Part shown: piece after piece, positions 14,851 through 22,880 of the stretch
Layout: each line of letters begins with the position of its first letter
Numbering within the stretch: the stretch's first letter is position 1
Origin: Anaerolinea sp.
Lineage (GTDB): Bacteria; Chloroflexota; Anaerolineae; Anaerolineales; Villigracilaceae
Length of the DNA: 50,190 bases
Direction: 5' to 3'
NCBI GenBank assembly: GCA_020719725.1
Contig: DYPU01000010.1
Span: 1-50,190 of the forward strand
Program-made: the position numbers and the translations under genes
Notes under the pieces: generated by a model
What the model saw: only the letters and a program-made list of their open reading frames with translations
Told to the model about the DNA's origin: nothing
The model's database searches: none

Positions 14851-15866
14851 TGCCTATCTTTCCTGCTTTGGTTGTCGCCGGGCAATTGCGCCGGCAATAT
14901 CTTCTGCCGCCTCAGGGCCGTCCATTGGTAGACGCGCCGGGCGGCAATTTGCTATATGCCGCCGCCGGAATTCGCCTTTGGCAAGACGATGCGCTTGGGA
15001 TGCTGGCGCGTGTCGGTGAAGATTACCCGCAAGAATGGCTCAGAACTTTTCAGAAAAGCGGGTTCGACCCACAGGGCATCCGCATTTTGCCAGAAGCCTT
15101 GGATCTGCGCACTTTTTTAGCCTATACCGACCTCCAAACCTCGCAGCGCACCAATCCTGTTTCACACTTTGCCCGGCTGGGACTACCCTTTCCCAAATCT
15201 TTGCTGGGCTACCAGCCCGCCGCAGATGACTACGACAGCCGCGCCCGCCAGAACCCCGATTCGCCACGCCTGATGGACATTCCCGAAACCTATCGCCAGG
15301 CCAAGGCATTTCACCTTTGTCCACTGGATTTCATCACTCACCTGCAATTATCCACCGCCTTTCGTCAATTCGGCGCAACAACCATCAGCATCGACCCTGG
15401 CCCCAGCTATATGAACGGCAATTTCCTGGTGGATTTGCGCTCACTCTTACAAGGTATGACCGCTTTTTTACCGTCTGAAGATGAAATTCGGGCATTGTTC
15501 TGGGGCCGCACCAATGATTTGTGGGAAATGGCGGCCACTTTGGGCAGCTTTGGCTGTGAGATCATCGTGATCAAACGCGGTGGGCGCGGTCAATTTCTTT
15601 ACGAGGCCAGCACCGGGCGCAAATGGGAAATTCCGGCCTACCCCACCCAGCCCGCCGATCCGACCGGCGCGGGAGACGCTTTTTGCGGTGGCTTTCTTTC
15701 GGGCTACGCCGAAAGCCATAACCCGCTCGAATCCTGCTTGCGGGGCGGTATTGCCGCCTCGCTTAGCATTGAGGGCAGCGGCCCCTTCTACGTCTTTGAT
15801 GCCATGCCTGGCCTGGCCCAGGCGCGCTTGCTATCGCTGACCAACCTTGTCAAAGAAGTTACCTGA
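14850..15866 (+). CDS. PfkB family carbohydrate kinase
   Basis: This 338-residue sugar/nucleoside kinase has the C-terminal PfkB signature DPTGAGDAFCGGFLSGY at about residues 270-286, with the catalytic Asp in GAGD. The N-terminal signature region GGNLLYAAAGIRLW (~31-44) is also recognisable, as is VIKRGGRGQFLYE. The substrate cannot be read: ribokinase, fructokinase and nucleoside kinases share these motifs. The ATG shares its A with the histidine kinase TGA, so the two are co-translated, an unusual pairing that could link a sensor to a metabolic step. No terminator is visible before the SET gene 128 bases downstream; that spacer has no other clear feature. Confidence 0.9.
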   Translation: MPIFPALVVAGQLRRQYLLPPQGRPLVDAPGGNLLYAAAGIRLWQDDALGMLARVGEDYPQEWLRTFQKSGFDPQGIRILPEALDLRTFLAYTDLQTSQRTNPVSHFARLGLPFPKSLLGYQPAADDYDSRARQNPDSPRLMDIPETYRQAKAFHLCPLDFITHLQLSTAFRQFGATTISIDPGPSYMNGNFLVDLRSLLQGMTAFLPSEDEIRALFWGRTNDLWEMAATLGSFGCEIIVIKRGGRGQFLYEASTGRKWEIPAYPTQPADPTGAGDAFCGGFLSGYAESHNPLESCLRGGIAASLSIEGSGPFYVFDAMPGLAQARLLSLTNLVKEVT

Positions 15867-15994
15867 ACCAGTTTTTCGTAGGGATTGTCAGGTTTGTAAA
15901 AACGAGCTGTAAAGTCCAAAAGCCGAATGCTTTTCTGTGGCCGAAGGCCCGTCTAATCCATATTCTGGTTTTGACTGACATCCAAGGAATCAAC

Positions 15995-16507
15995 ATGACC
16001 GAATCTTATGGCTATCTCTCTCCCAAATTGGAAGTGCGCGCCGCCCCTGAAAAGGGCGGTTTTGCCGTTTTTGCCAGTGAAACGCTCGAAAAAGATGAAA
16101 TTATCTGCGTTTGGACGGGCCGCGTAGCCACCTACCAGCAGTTGATGGCGCTCGCACCGGATGAAAAAAGTCACACCATCCAGGTCGATGAGGGCCTGTA
16201 TCTGGCCCCACTCAGCCTGGACGAAGAACCCGCCGACTACATCAACCACTCCTGCAACCCGAATGCCGGTATCCGCGGCCAGATTTCGCTGGTGGCGATG
16301 CGGCCTATCGCAGCCGGTGAGGAGATTACCTTCGACTACGCCATGGCCGACAGCACCCCCTACGACGAATTCCCCTGTGCCTGCGGCGCGCCCACCTGCC
16401 GCGGCCAGGTTCGTGGCGACGATTGGCAGCGCCCGGAGTTGTGGCAGCGCTACAAAGGTTATTTTTCGGCCTATTTGGAAAGAAGGATATCAAAAATCAT
16501 AGAATAA
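15995..16507 (+). CDS. SET-domain protein, putative lysine methyltransferase
   Basis: This is a 170-residue protein when started at the ATG 15995, preceded by AAGGA at a good distance; an in-frame TTG at 15971 is possible but lacks this. The SET domain fills most of it: GGFAVFASETLEKDEIICVW at the N-terminal SET block, YINHSCNPNAGI with the NHSC motif, and GEEITFDYA with the catalytic Tyr. A post-SET-like cysteine cluster (CACGAPTCRG) follows the domain, which together with the NHSC Cys could bind zinc. Such proteins transfer methyl groups from SAM to lysine. In bacteria they are sporadic and their targets are mostly unknown. Confidence 0.9.
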   Translation: MTESYGYLSPKLEVRAAPEKGGFAVFASETLEKDEIICVWTGRVATYQQLMALAPDEKSHTIQVDEGLYLAPLSLDEEPADYINHSCNPNAGIRGQISLVAMRPIAAGEEITFDYAMADSTPYDEFPCACGAPTCRGQVRGDDWQRPELWQRYKGYFSAYLERRISKIIE

Positions 16508-16530
16508 GTTCGGTCTAAACAATTCATCGC

Positions 16531-16536
16531 TATAAT
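16531..16536 (+). promoter_or_regulatory. -10 box upstream of the small membrane protein
   Basis: There is a perfect TATAAT 44 bases before the ATG at 16581, which has its own GGAAAGGGA ribosome-binding site. No -35 hexamer of quality is seen. Confidence 0.5.
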
Positions 16537-16580
16537 TGCAAATCCTGGTTTTGAATTGATTTGCAGGGAAAGGGAATTTT

Positions 16581-17144
16581 ATGAAGGCTCTGGTCGATCA
16601 GTTGGTGAAACTCTCTTTTGGAGATAAGGTGTCATTTATTAGTGCGATTTTTACTCTAATTGCCACAATAGTGGCAATTCTCGATTATACGGCTCCATTA
16701 TCGGCAAGTTTAACCCCAACAGCCTTTTGCCCGGCTGTATTGTCAAATAGCAAAGTAAATGAATGGGCGCGGATTGGCGAGCTAAATGATCGCGATTTGG
16801 CAAGATTTTATATCGATCAGTTTGATGAGATTCGCGGCGTATATGGCGGCGAATTTGGTGCAAATTCGTTTCTTCCGAAGGGGGTTTTTATTATCACTGC
16901 TTTTGGAAATAGCGGTGATACTCTCAGGTATCAACATTTTGATGTTAAGCCAATCGTTCATTATCGCAGTTATGGAATTTTTCAAACAACAGCGGCCTTC
17001 CGAACCGATTTCGAAGGTGCTTGTATGGTTGTGGACGAGCCTTTTTATGCGCCATTTATTGTTCCTCTTTCTCTTTTTATCATTACCTTGGCATTGATTA
17101 TGTTCTCGCGGTTTTACCTGCCCAAATTAAAACCGGGTTTGTAG
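16581..17144 (+). CDS. hypothetical membrane protein with two transmembrane helices
   Basis: This 187-residue protein has hydrophobic helices at about residues 17-37 (VSFISAIFTLIATIVAIL) and 158-180 (FIVPLSLFIITLALIMFS). The ~115 residues between them form a loop that would lie outside the cytoplasm and contain two Cys. I do not recognise a family. Base composition is more AT-rich than in the neighbours, and the type IIG gene follows after 42 bases on the same strand, so it may be part of the same acquired segment. A membrane effector or immunity role would be speculation. Confidence 0.6.
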   Translation: MKALVDQLVKLSFGDKVSFISAIFTLIATIVAILDYTAPLSASLTPTAFCPAVLSNSKVNEWARIGELNDRDLARFYIDQFDEIRGVYGGEFGANSFLPKGVFIITAFGNSGDTLRYQHFDVKPIVHYRSYGIFQTTAAFRTDFEGACMVVDEPFYAPFIVPLSLFIITLALIMFSRFYLPKLKPGL

Positions 17145-17186
17145 GCGATTTTTTTCTCATCACTATCCCAATAAAAGGGAAATCCC

Positions 17187-19940
17187 ATGCCCCTCACCCA
17201 GACCGAAATCCAATCTCGCGCTTACGCCTTTGCCAAAGAGTGGCGGCAGACCACGCGCGAACGCGCCGAATCACAAACCTTTTGGAATGAGTTTTTTGAG
17301 ATTTTTGGCCTGTCGCGCCGCCGCGTGGCTTCCTTTGAAGAACCGGTCAAAAAATTGGGCGACTTGCGCGGTTCGATTGATCTGTTTTGGAAAGGGACGC
17401 TGCTCGTCGAGCACAAATCCAGGGGCAGAGACCTCGACAAAGCCTACGGACAGGCCCTTGATTACTTCCCCGGCATTCGTGAACAGGATTTGCCAAAGTA
17501 CGTGCTCGTTTCGGATTTCAGTCAGTTCAGGCTCTACGATCTCGATGCGGGTGATGAATTCGATTTCGACCTGGCTGATCTGCCGCAAAACATTCACCTT
17601 TTTGGTTTTATCTCCGGCTATACCACCCGTGTTTATCATGATGAAGACCCGGTCAATATTCAGGTGGCCGAAACGATGGGCGCATTGCACGATGAACTGC
17701 TAAAAAGCGGTTACAGCGGCCACGCCCTCGAAGTTTTCCTTGTCAGGCTGGTTTACTGTCTGTTTGCCGACGATACCGGCATCTTCCCCAAAGATCATTT
17801 TCACTACTTTATCGAAAACCGCACCAACCCGAATGGCTCGGATACCGGCGGGCTGTTGGCGGGGATTTTTCAGATGCTCAACACCGCGCCGGAACGCCGC
17901 CAGAGCGCGGCAGATGCTGAGATTTTGCAGTTTCCGTATATCAATGGCGGGTTGTTCGAGGAGAGCCTGCATATTCCGTTTTTCAATGCAAAAATGCGCG
18001 CTGCCCTGCTCGATTGCTGTTCCTTTGATTGGGGCCGCGTTTCACCTGCCATTTTTGGCTCACTCTTTCAATCGGTGATGGACAAGGACCAGCGCCGCCG
18101 CCAGGGTGCGCATTACACCTCCGAGAAAAATATTCTCAAGGTGGCCCGCCCGCTTTTCCTGGATGACTTGCGCGCCGAGTTCAACGCATCCCAGACCGAT
18201 GCCCGCAAACTGCGTGGATTGCACGATAAACTGGCTGCGCTCAAGTTTTTCGACCCGGCCTGTGGCTGCGGCAACTTTCTGATCATCACCTACCGCGAAC
18301 TGCGCCGCCTCGAGTTGGACATTTTGCGCCAGTTGCGCAAACTCTCTGGGCAGGAAGCCCACCAGATGACGCTCGGCGAACAACTCTCGCGCCTGGATGT
18401 GGACGCGCTCTACGGCCTCGAAATTGACGAGTTCCCGGCCCGCATCGCCGAAGTGGCCCTGTGGCTGACCGACCACCAGATGAATATGGAACTTTCACAA
18501 GAGTTTGGTCAGACTTTCATTCGCTTGCCGCTTAAAAAGTCGGCCAATATTCAAAACGGCAATGCTTTACAAGTGGATTGGGAAAGCTTTGTCCCAAAAG
18601 CCAACCTGACCATTTTGGGCAACCCGCCCTTTGTCGGAAAAAACATGCGCACCCCGGCCCAGAATGCCGACATGGAGGCTGTTTGCGCCCCACTGGGCAA
18701 TTACGGCGTGCTCGATTACGTCAGCGCCTGGTATATCAAGGCCGCCCAGTTTATCAGGGGCACAAATATTCGGGTGGCTTTTGTCTCGACCAACTCGATC
18801 ACCCAGGGCGAACAGGTTGGCGCGTTGTGGGGCTGGCTGCTGGCGCAGGGCATTAAAATCCATTTTGCCCATCGCACCTTCCGCTGGAGCAACGATGCGC
18901 GCGGCAGGGCGGCTGTTTTTTGTGTGGTGATTGGTTTTGGCATGAGTGATGTACTCCAAAAGCGCCTGTTCGATTATGCCAATCCCGATGCCGAAGCCCA
19001 GGAAATTCTCGCTCGAAATATCAATCCATATCTGGTTATTGCAGATGACATCATTATCGACAGTCGCAATAAACCCTTGTGCGATGTTCCTGAAATGCTC
19101 TTTGGAAGCAAGCCAACGGACAATGGTAACTTGATTCTCAACGATGTACAAAAGGCCGAATTGTTACACAAAGAACCAGTGGCGGAGAAATTCATCCATC
19201 CACTGATCAGCGCCCATGAGTTTTTACATGGTGAAAATCGGTGGTGTCTATGGTTAAAAGATGCCTCGCCTGCCGAATTGCGCAAAATGCCCGAAGTGAT
19301 GAAGCGTGTCGAGGCTGTGCGCCAGTTTCGTTTGAAAAGCACCAAAGCGGCCACTGTTAAACTTGCCAGTATGCCTTATTTGTTTGCCGAAATCCGCCAA
19401 CCTGTAAACAATTACATCCTTATTCCAATTCATTCATCTGAGAATCGCCTGTACGTGCCCATTACCTTTTTCGGTGCCGAAAACATTGTCCATAATTCCA
19501 GCACTGCTATCCCTAACGCCACGCTCTACCACTTTGGCGTTATTTCATCTCTAATGCACATGGCCTGGATGCGCGCTGTTTGTGGGCGAATCAAGAGTGA
19601 CTACCGCTATTCCAACAACATCGTTTATAACAACTTCCCCTGGCCGGGCGAAGCCACCCCGGCCCAAAAAGCCCGCGTCGAAAGCGCCGCCCAATCCGTA
19701 CTCGCTGCCCGCCAGGGTTATCCCGACTCCAGCCTGGCCGACCTGTACGACCCGGCCGCCATGCCCAAACCGTTGGTTGACGCTCATCGCGCCCTCGATA
19801 AAGCCGTCGATCTGTGCTACCGTCCCCAACCCTTTGCAACTGAGCTTGAACGCCTCGAATACCTGTTTGGCCTCTACCGCCAGCTTAACGAACCAATGCT
19901 GTTGGCCATGGAACCTGTCAAACCGAAACGCAAAAAGTAG
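17187..19940 (+). CDS. MmeI-like type IIG restriction-modification enzyme
   Basis: This 917-residue enzyme is almost the same length as MmeI. It combines nuclease, methyltransferase and target recognition in one chain. The nuclease site is GSIDLFWKGTLLVEHKSRG, with Asp65 and the E75-x-K77 pair of a D-x9-ExK site. A helical spacer leads to the SAM motif FFDPACGCGNFLI near residue 355 and the adenine methyltransferase motif GNPPFVG near 478, the gamma-class order. The rest (~620-870) should be the target recognition domain and C-terminal helices. The family methylates one strand at its site and cuts about 20 bases away. No separate methyltransferase is needed. It appears intact, with all catalytic residues in place. 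Confidence 0.92.
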   Translation: MPLTQTEIQSRAYAFAKEWRQTTRERAESQTFWNEFFEIFGLSRRRVASFEEPVKKLGDLRGSIDLFWKGTLLVEHKSRGRDLDKAYGQALDYFPGIREQDLPKYVLVSDFSQFRLYDLDAGDEFDFDLADLPQNIHLFGFISGYTTRVYHDEDPVNIQVAETMGALHDELLKSGYSGHALEVFLVRLVYCLFADDTGIFPKDHFHYFIENRTNPNGSDTGGLLAGIFQMLNTAPERRQSAADAEILQFPYINGGLFEESLHIPFFNAKMRAALLDCCSFDWGRVSPAIFGSLFQSVMDKDQRRRQGAHYTSEKNILKVARPLFLDDLRAEFNASQTDARKLRGLHDKLAALKFFDPACGCGNFLIITYRELRRLELDILRQLRKLSGQEAHQMTLGEQLSRLDVDALYGLEIDEFPARIAEVALWLTDHQMNMELSQEFGQTFIRLPLKKSANIQNGNALQVDWESFVPKANLTILGNPPFVGKNMRTPAQNADMEAVCAPLGNYGVLDYVSAWYIKAAQFIRGTNIRVAFVSTNSITQGEQVGALWGWLLAQGIKIHFAHRTFRWSNDARGRAAVFCVVIGFGMSDVLQKRLFDYANPDAEAQEILARNINPYLVIADDIIIDSRNKPLCDVPEMLFGSKPTDNGNLILNDVQKAELLHKEPVAEKFIHPLISAHEFLHGENRWCLWLKDASPAELRKMPEVMKRVEAVRQFRLKSTKAATVKLASMPYLFAEIRQPVNNYILIPIHSSENRLYVPITFFGAENIVHNSSTAIPNATLYHFGVISSLMHMAWMRAVCGRIKSDYRYSNNIVYNNFPWPGEATPAQKARVESAAQSVLAARQGYPDSSLADLYDPAAMPKPLVDAHRALDKAVDLCYRPQPFATELERLEYLFGLYRQLNEPMLLAMEPVKPKRKK

Positions 19941-19998
19941 GAGTGACTCGCCTTGAATTGGCATTATCCCTGCTTTTTGGAGAAGAGAGAACCCACCC

Positions 19999-20796
19999 AT
20001 GTCAAAAATCTTTACCCGTACTTTTCGCGTGCGCTGGTCTGAATTGGACGCCAGCGGAACCGTCGCCCCGGCGGCTTATCTGCGTTACCTGGTCGAAACC
20101 GCCTACGATTGGGGGGATACGCTCGGTTTGGGAGCCAAAAACGACCAGCTCCTCGGCCTGTTTTGGCTCATCCGCGAAACCGAAATCCACTTTTTGCGCC
20201 CGCTGCGCCACAACGATATTTTCGACTTCACCATTTGGATGGTCAACTGGCAGCGCGTGCGTGGTACACGCTGTTTCGAAGTGACCCTCAAAGACAGCGG
20301 CGAAATCATCGCCCAGGGCAGCCAGCACATCGTCGCCATGGACGCCCAAACCGGATGCCCCACCAGCCCGCCTGAAGAGATCATCAACAATTTCCGGCTC
20401 GCAGAACCGCGCCTTTTTCCGCACGAACGCTTCCCCAAAATTGCCGCGCCAGAAAAGCCAGTTATCAGCCAGCGCCAGGTGGAATGGGCCGATTTGGACG
20501 CGCTGGAGCATGTTAACAATGCGATCTACGTCACCTACGCCGAAGAAACCAGCGCGCGCGAACTCGCCACCCGTGGCTGGACTCCCGCCAAACTGGCCGA
20601 ATCCAACCTGAAAGTCGCCACGCGCCGCGTCCACATCCAGTACCTGTCTCCGGCAGTCTGGGGCGAAACTCTCACGATCTCCACCCACCCGCTCTTAGTC
20701 AGCGAGACCAGCGGCACAGGCTACGTCGGCATGACCCGCGCCGATGGCTCCCCCGTCTGCGAATGCATCCTCGATTGGGAACTGGTCGCCCGTTAA
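19999..20796 (+). CDS. acyl-ACP/acyl-CoA thioesterase, double hotdog
   Basis: This 265-residue protein contains two hotdog units. The first begins with FRVRWSELDASGTVAPAAYL (~9-28) and the second with RQVEWADLDALEHVNNAIYV (~158-177); the second has the HVNN pattern of 4HBT/FatA enzymes and the first a degenerate version (the His is replaced). Family members release fatty acids or other acyl groups from ACP or CoA thioesters in the cytoplasm. The gene starts 58 bases after the type IIG gene and its stop codon adjoins a small hairpin. The acyl substrate cannot be read from the sequence. Confidence 0.8.
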   Translation: MSKIFTRTFRVRWSELDASGTVAPAAYLRYLVETAYDWGDTLGLGAKNDQLLGLFWLIRETEIHFLRPLRHNDIFDFTIWMVNWQRVRGTRCFEVTLKDSGEIIAQGSQHIVAMDAQTGCPTSPPEEIINNFRLAEPRLFPHERFPKIAAPEKPVISQRQVEWADLDALEHVNNAIYVTYAEETSARELATRGWTPAKLAESNLKVATRRVHIQYLSPAVWGETLTISTHPLLVSETSGTGYVGMTRADGSPVCECILDWELVAR

Positions 20797-20817
20797 ACCT
20801 GAAAACCCGACAGGTTT
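20795..20817. repeat. small hairpin at the thioesterase stop
   Basis: AAACCTG at 20795-20801 pairs with CAGGTTT at 20811-20817 around a 9-base loop. The same arms recur at 21081-21095 on the other side of the MITE-like element, so this may be part of an older repeat into which the element inserted. There is no T tract to speak of. Confidence 0.5.
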
Positions 20818-20883
20818 CCAAAGGATACTTGCAGGCTGGGCTCTTTGCAAAACAAGATGTTCCCCCAGGGAAACATCGGTAAA

Positions 20884-21069
20884 CTGTATTGGTCAAGCAA
20901 AGGCTAAACAACCGTTTGGCACTCATTTCGCCACGGAGACACGGAAAACACCGAGAAAACCTTTTAAAACTCCGTAAACTCAGTGTCTCCGTGGTGATTT
21001 TGGGCTTTTGGGGCCTATTTGTGCAATACGGTTTTCGCAAAATGTCTATCCTTTCTGTCACCAATACAG
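20884..21069. mobile_element. MITE-like element, copy 1
   Basis: This 186-base element is bounded by perfect 10-base terminal inverted repeats (CTGTATTGGT and ACCAATACAG); the similarity of the ends continues imperfectly for ~28 bases. An internal 12-bp palindrome (CCACGGAGACAC at 20931-20942, complement at 20983-20994) makes a large hairpin. No transposase frame is present; the short open frame across it is a by-product. Copy 2 at 36666-36848 is about 93% identical by eye (11 substitutions and one indel). A 9-base direct repeat ATCGGTAAA flanks it at 20875-20883 and 21074-21082, abutting on the left but 4 bases off on the right, so it is an uncertain target duplication. The 316-base intergenic span 20797-21112 holds nothing else except two hairpins. 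Confidence 0.8.
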
Positions 21070-21080
21070 AAAAATCGGTA

Positions 21081-21095
21081 AAACCTGTCAGGTTT
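21081..21095. repeat. short palindrome beside the MITE-like element
   Basis: AAACCTGTCAGGTTT is a 7-bp perfect inverted repeat around one base, with the same arms as the hairpin at 20795-20817. It lies 18 bases upstream of the flavoprotein ATG and could affect its leader. Confidence 0.5.
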
Positions 21096-21112
21096 CCGTA
21101 AGAAAGAAAAAA

Positions 21113-22366
21113 ATGACCCTAAAAAAAATCGTCGCCGTCATCGGCGGCGGCCCGGCGGGGCTGATGGCCGCCCAAAAACTAATTCAAGCCGGGCTGGAAG
21201 TCCATCTCTATGATGCCATGCCCTCCCCTGGACGAAAATTCCTGCGGGCCGGGGTGGGTGGGCTGAACCTGACCCACTCCGAGCCGCTGGAGGCTTTCAT
21301 CGCTCGCTACAGCCAGCCTGAGCGCCTCGCGCCGCTGCTGCACGCCTTTGGCCCGCAACAGATGATCGCCTGGGCCAAAGAACTCGGCTTCGAGACCTTT
21401 ACCGGCAGCTCTGGGCGGGTTTTCCCGCTGGGTATGAAAGCCTCGCCGATTTTGCGCGAGTGGCTGAAACGATTGACAGATGCCGGGGTGGTTTTTCACA
21501 CAAATCATAAATGGGTTGGCTTTGCGGACACGAAAGTTCCCCGACTTTCAACCCTCGAACGTCAGGAGACGTTCGAGGCCATCCTATTGGATACCCCTGA
21601 CGGCCCGCAAACCATCCAAGTTGATGCCGCGCTGCTGGCCCTGGGCGGCGGGAGCTGGCCGAAGCTGGGTTCGACCGGCGGCTGGATTCCCATTCTCGAA
21701 GCGCACGGCGTCTCGGTCGCGCCGCTGCGGCCTGCCAACTGTGGCTTCGATGTGGCCTGGACAGAAGTGTTCAAAACTAAATTCGACGGCGCGCCGCTAA
21801 AATCGGTCACGCTGACCTTTGGCGAGATTTGCAAACAGGGTGAATTCATCATCACAAAAGAAGGGCTTGAAGGCAGCCTGATCTACGCCCTCTCTGCGCC
21901 GATTCGTGATGAGATCCAACAAAACAGCCAGGCCATCATCCATCTCGACCTGGCCCCCGATTGGACTCAGGAAAAGCTGATCAATCGGCTCTCCCTGCCG
22001 CGCGGCTCTCGCTCGCTGGGCAGTCACCTCGAAAAAACGGTTGGGCTCAAAGGGGTCAAAGCCGGGCTGCTCTGGGAATTTGTCGCGCGTGAAGATTTCC
22101 AATCCCCGGCCAGGCTGGCCGCGGCCATCAAATCCCTGCCCATCCCGCTGACCCGCCCGCGCCCGCTGGCCGAAGCCATCAGCAGCGCAGGCGGCATCCG
22201 CTTCGAAGCGCTCGACGAGCGCCTGATGCTCAAAAACCTGCCGGGCGTCTTTTGCGCCGGAGAAATGCTCGATTGGGAAGCCCCCACCGGCGGCTATTTG
22301 CTAACCGGCTGCCTGGCGACTGCCGTTTGGGCCGCCGCCGGAGTAGCCAACTGGCTGGTAGGCTAA
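21113..22366 (+). CDS. FAD-dependent oxidoreductase of the HI0933/TIGR03862 flavoprotein family
   Basis: This 417-residue protein starts at the ATG 21113 with AGAAAG upstream; the longer in-frame reading would begin inside the MITE-like element and is rejected. The FAD-binding motif VAVIGGGPAGLMAAQKL is at ~7-23. Family blocks are PSPGRKFLRAGVGGLNLTHS, SGRVFPLGMKASPILREWL and, at the C-terminus, GVFCAGEMLDWEAPTGGYLL with the second nucleotide-contact motif. The reaction is not known for this branch; related BaiN proteins reduce steroid double bonds. It is cytoplasmic and of normal length. It ends in a bidirectional terminator shared with the DUF3592 gene. Confidence 0.85.
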   Translation: MTLKKIVAVIGGGPAGLMAAQKLIQAGLEVHLYDAMPSPGRKFLRAGVGGLNLTHSEPLEAFIARYSQPERLAPLLHAFGPQQMIAWAKELGFETFTGSSGRVFPLGMKASPILREWLKRLTDAGVVFHTNHKWVGFADTKVPRLSTLERQETFEAILLDTPDGPQTIQVDAALLALGGGSWPKLGSTGGWIPILEAHGVSVAPLRPANCGFDVAWTEVFKTKFDGAPLKSVTLTFGEICKQGEFIITKEGLEGSLIYALSAPIRDEIQQNSQAIIHLDLAPDWTQEKLINRLSLPRGSRSLGSHLEKTVGLKGVKAGLLWEFVAREDFQSPARLAAAIKSLPIPLTRPRPLAEAISSAGGIRFEALDERLMLKNLPGVFCAGEMLDWEAPTGGYLLTGCLATAVWAAAGVANWLVG

Positions 22367-22398
22367 AAAGTGCGCCGAAAACGGCGCACTTTTTAGCC
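22361..22398. terminator. bidirectional terminator between flavoprotein and DUF3592 genes
   Basis: A perfect 17-bp stem (22361-22377 with 22382-22398, GGCTAAAAAGTGCGCCG) has an AAAA loop and runs of A and T that serve both strands. The flavoprotein stop codon lies inside the left arm. It closes the plus-strand gene and the long minus-strand riboflavin/carotenoid operon. Confidence 0.92.
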
Positions 22399-22413
22399 CA
22401 AAAGCCAGCACTC

Positions 22414-22878
22414 TCAGGCAGCGGAGATTAGCTTGTTCACCGCAAACACCGCCCCACCAAATGCCAGCCCCAGCACGCCAGTAATCGCAGGCAAAATCCA
22501 TTTTACGGCGTTGCTGTCAAACGAATCAATTCGCGCTTCAAGGGGCTTTTGCGGGTCGTAGCGCACAGTTACCTCATCGCCAACCGCGAAGGAGGGCGGA
22601 TCGCTGCCCTCCGCCAGTTGCACATCACGCCGTTTACCATCGTCAGCGCTGAAACGTACTACCGGATAATGAAACTCATTTAGCAGGCGGTCGTGGTCAT
22701 TGGGGTCATAGACAGGCCGAATCACCATCTTTATCACCAGGCCAGAAGCGCTGCGCTCGCGGGAAATTTGCGCAATTGCGCTGCCCGCTGAAAGCAGGGC
22801 GGTTAAAAGCATCAGCCCCGCCAGCCCGCCAAAGATCCACAAGATGAGATTAAAAGCTGCATCTGGATTTTTTTGCAT
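22414..22878 (-). CDS. DUF3592 membrane protein
   Basis: This 154-residue protein has two transmembrane helices (about residues 10-35 and 127-150) flanking an extracytoplasmic beta domain. The middle has the DUF3592 pattern: YPVVRFSADDGKRRDVQL, then GSDPPSFAVGDEVTVRYDP and ARIDSF. The function of the family is unknown. It starts 2 bases after the CrtI stop and is the last gene of the minus-strand operon, though it may simply be carried along there. Confidence 0.8.
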   Translation of the reverse strand: MQKNPDAAFNLILWIFGGLAGLMLLTALLSAGSAIAQISRERSASGLVIKMVIRPVYDPNDHDRLLNEFHYPVVRFSADDGKRRDVQLAEGSDPPSFAVGDEVTVRYDPQKPLEARIDSFDSNAVKWILPAITGVLGLAFGGAVFAVNKLISAA

Positions 22879-22880
22879 TG

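Noticed and set aside
20002-20688. 228-codon frame on the minus strand
   Set aside because: It is antisense to the thioesterase gene, with mirror-type composition.
20889-21101. 70-codon frame with PRRHGKHREN-like peptide
   Set aside because: It lies wholly in the MITE-like element and its peptide recurs in copy 2; there is no ribosome-binding site and the pattern is that of a translated DNA repeat.
21008-21112. 35-codon N-terminal extension of the flavoprotein
   Set aside because: It would begin inside the mobile element; the FAD motif follows directly after the ATG at 21113.
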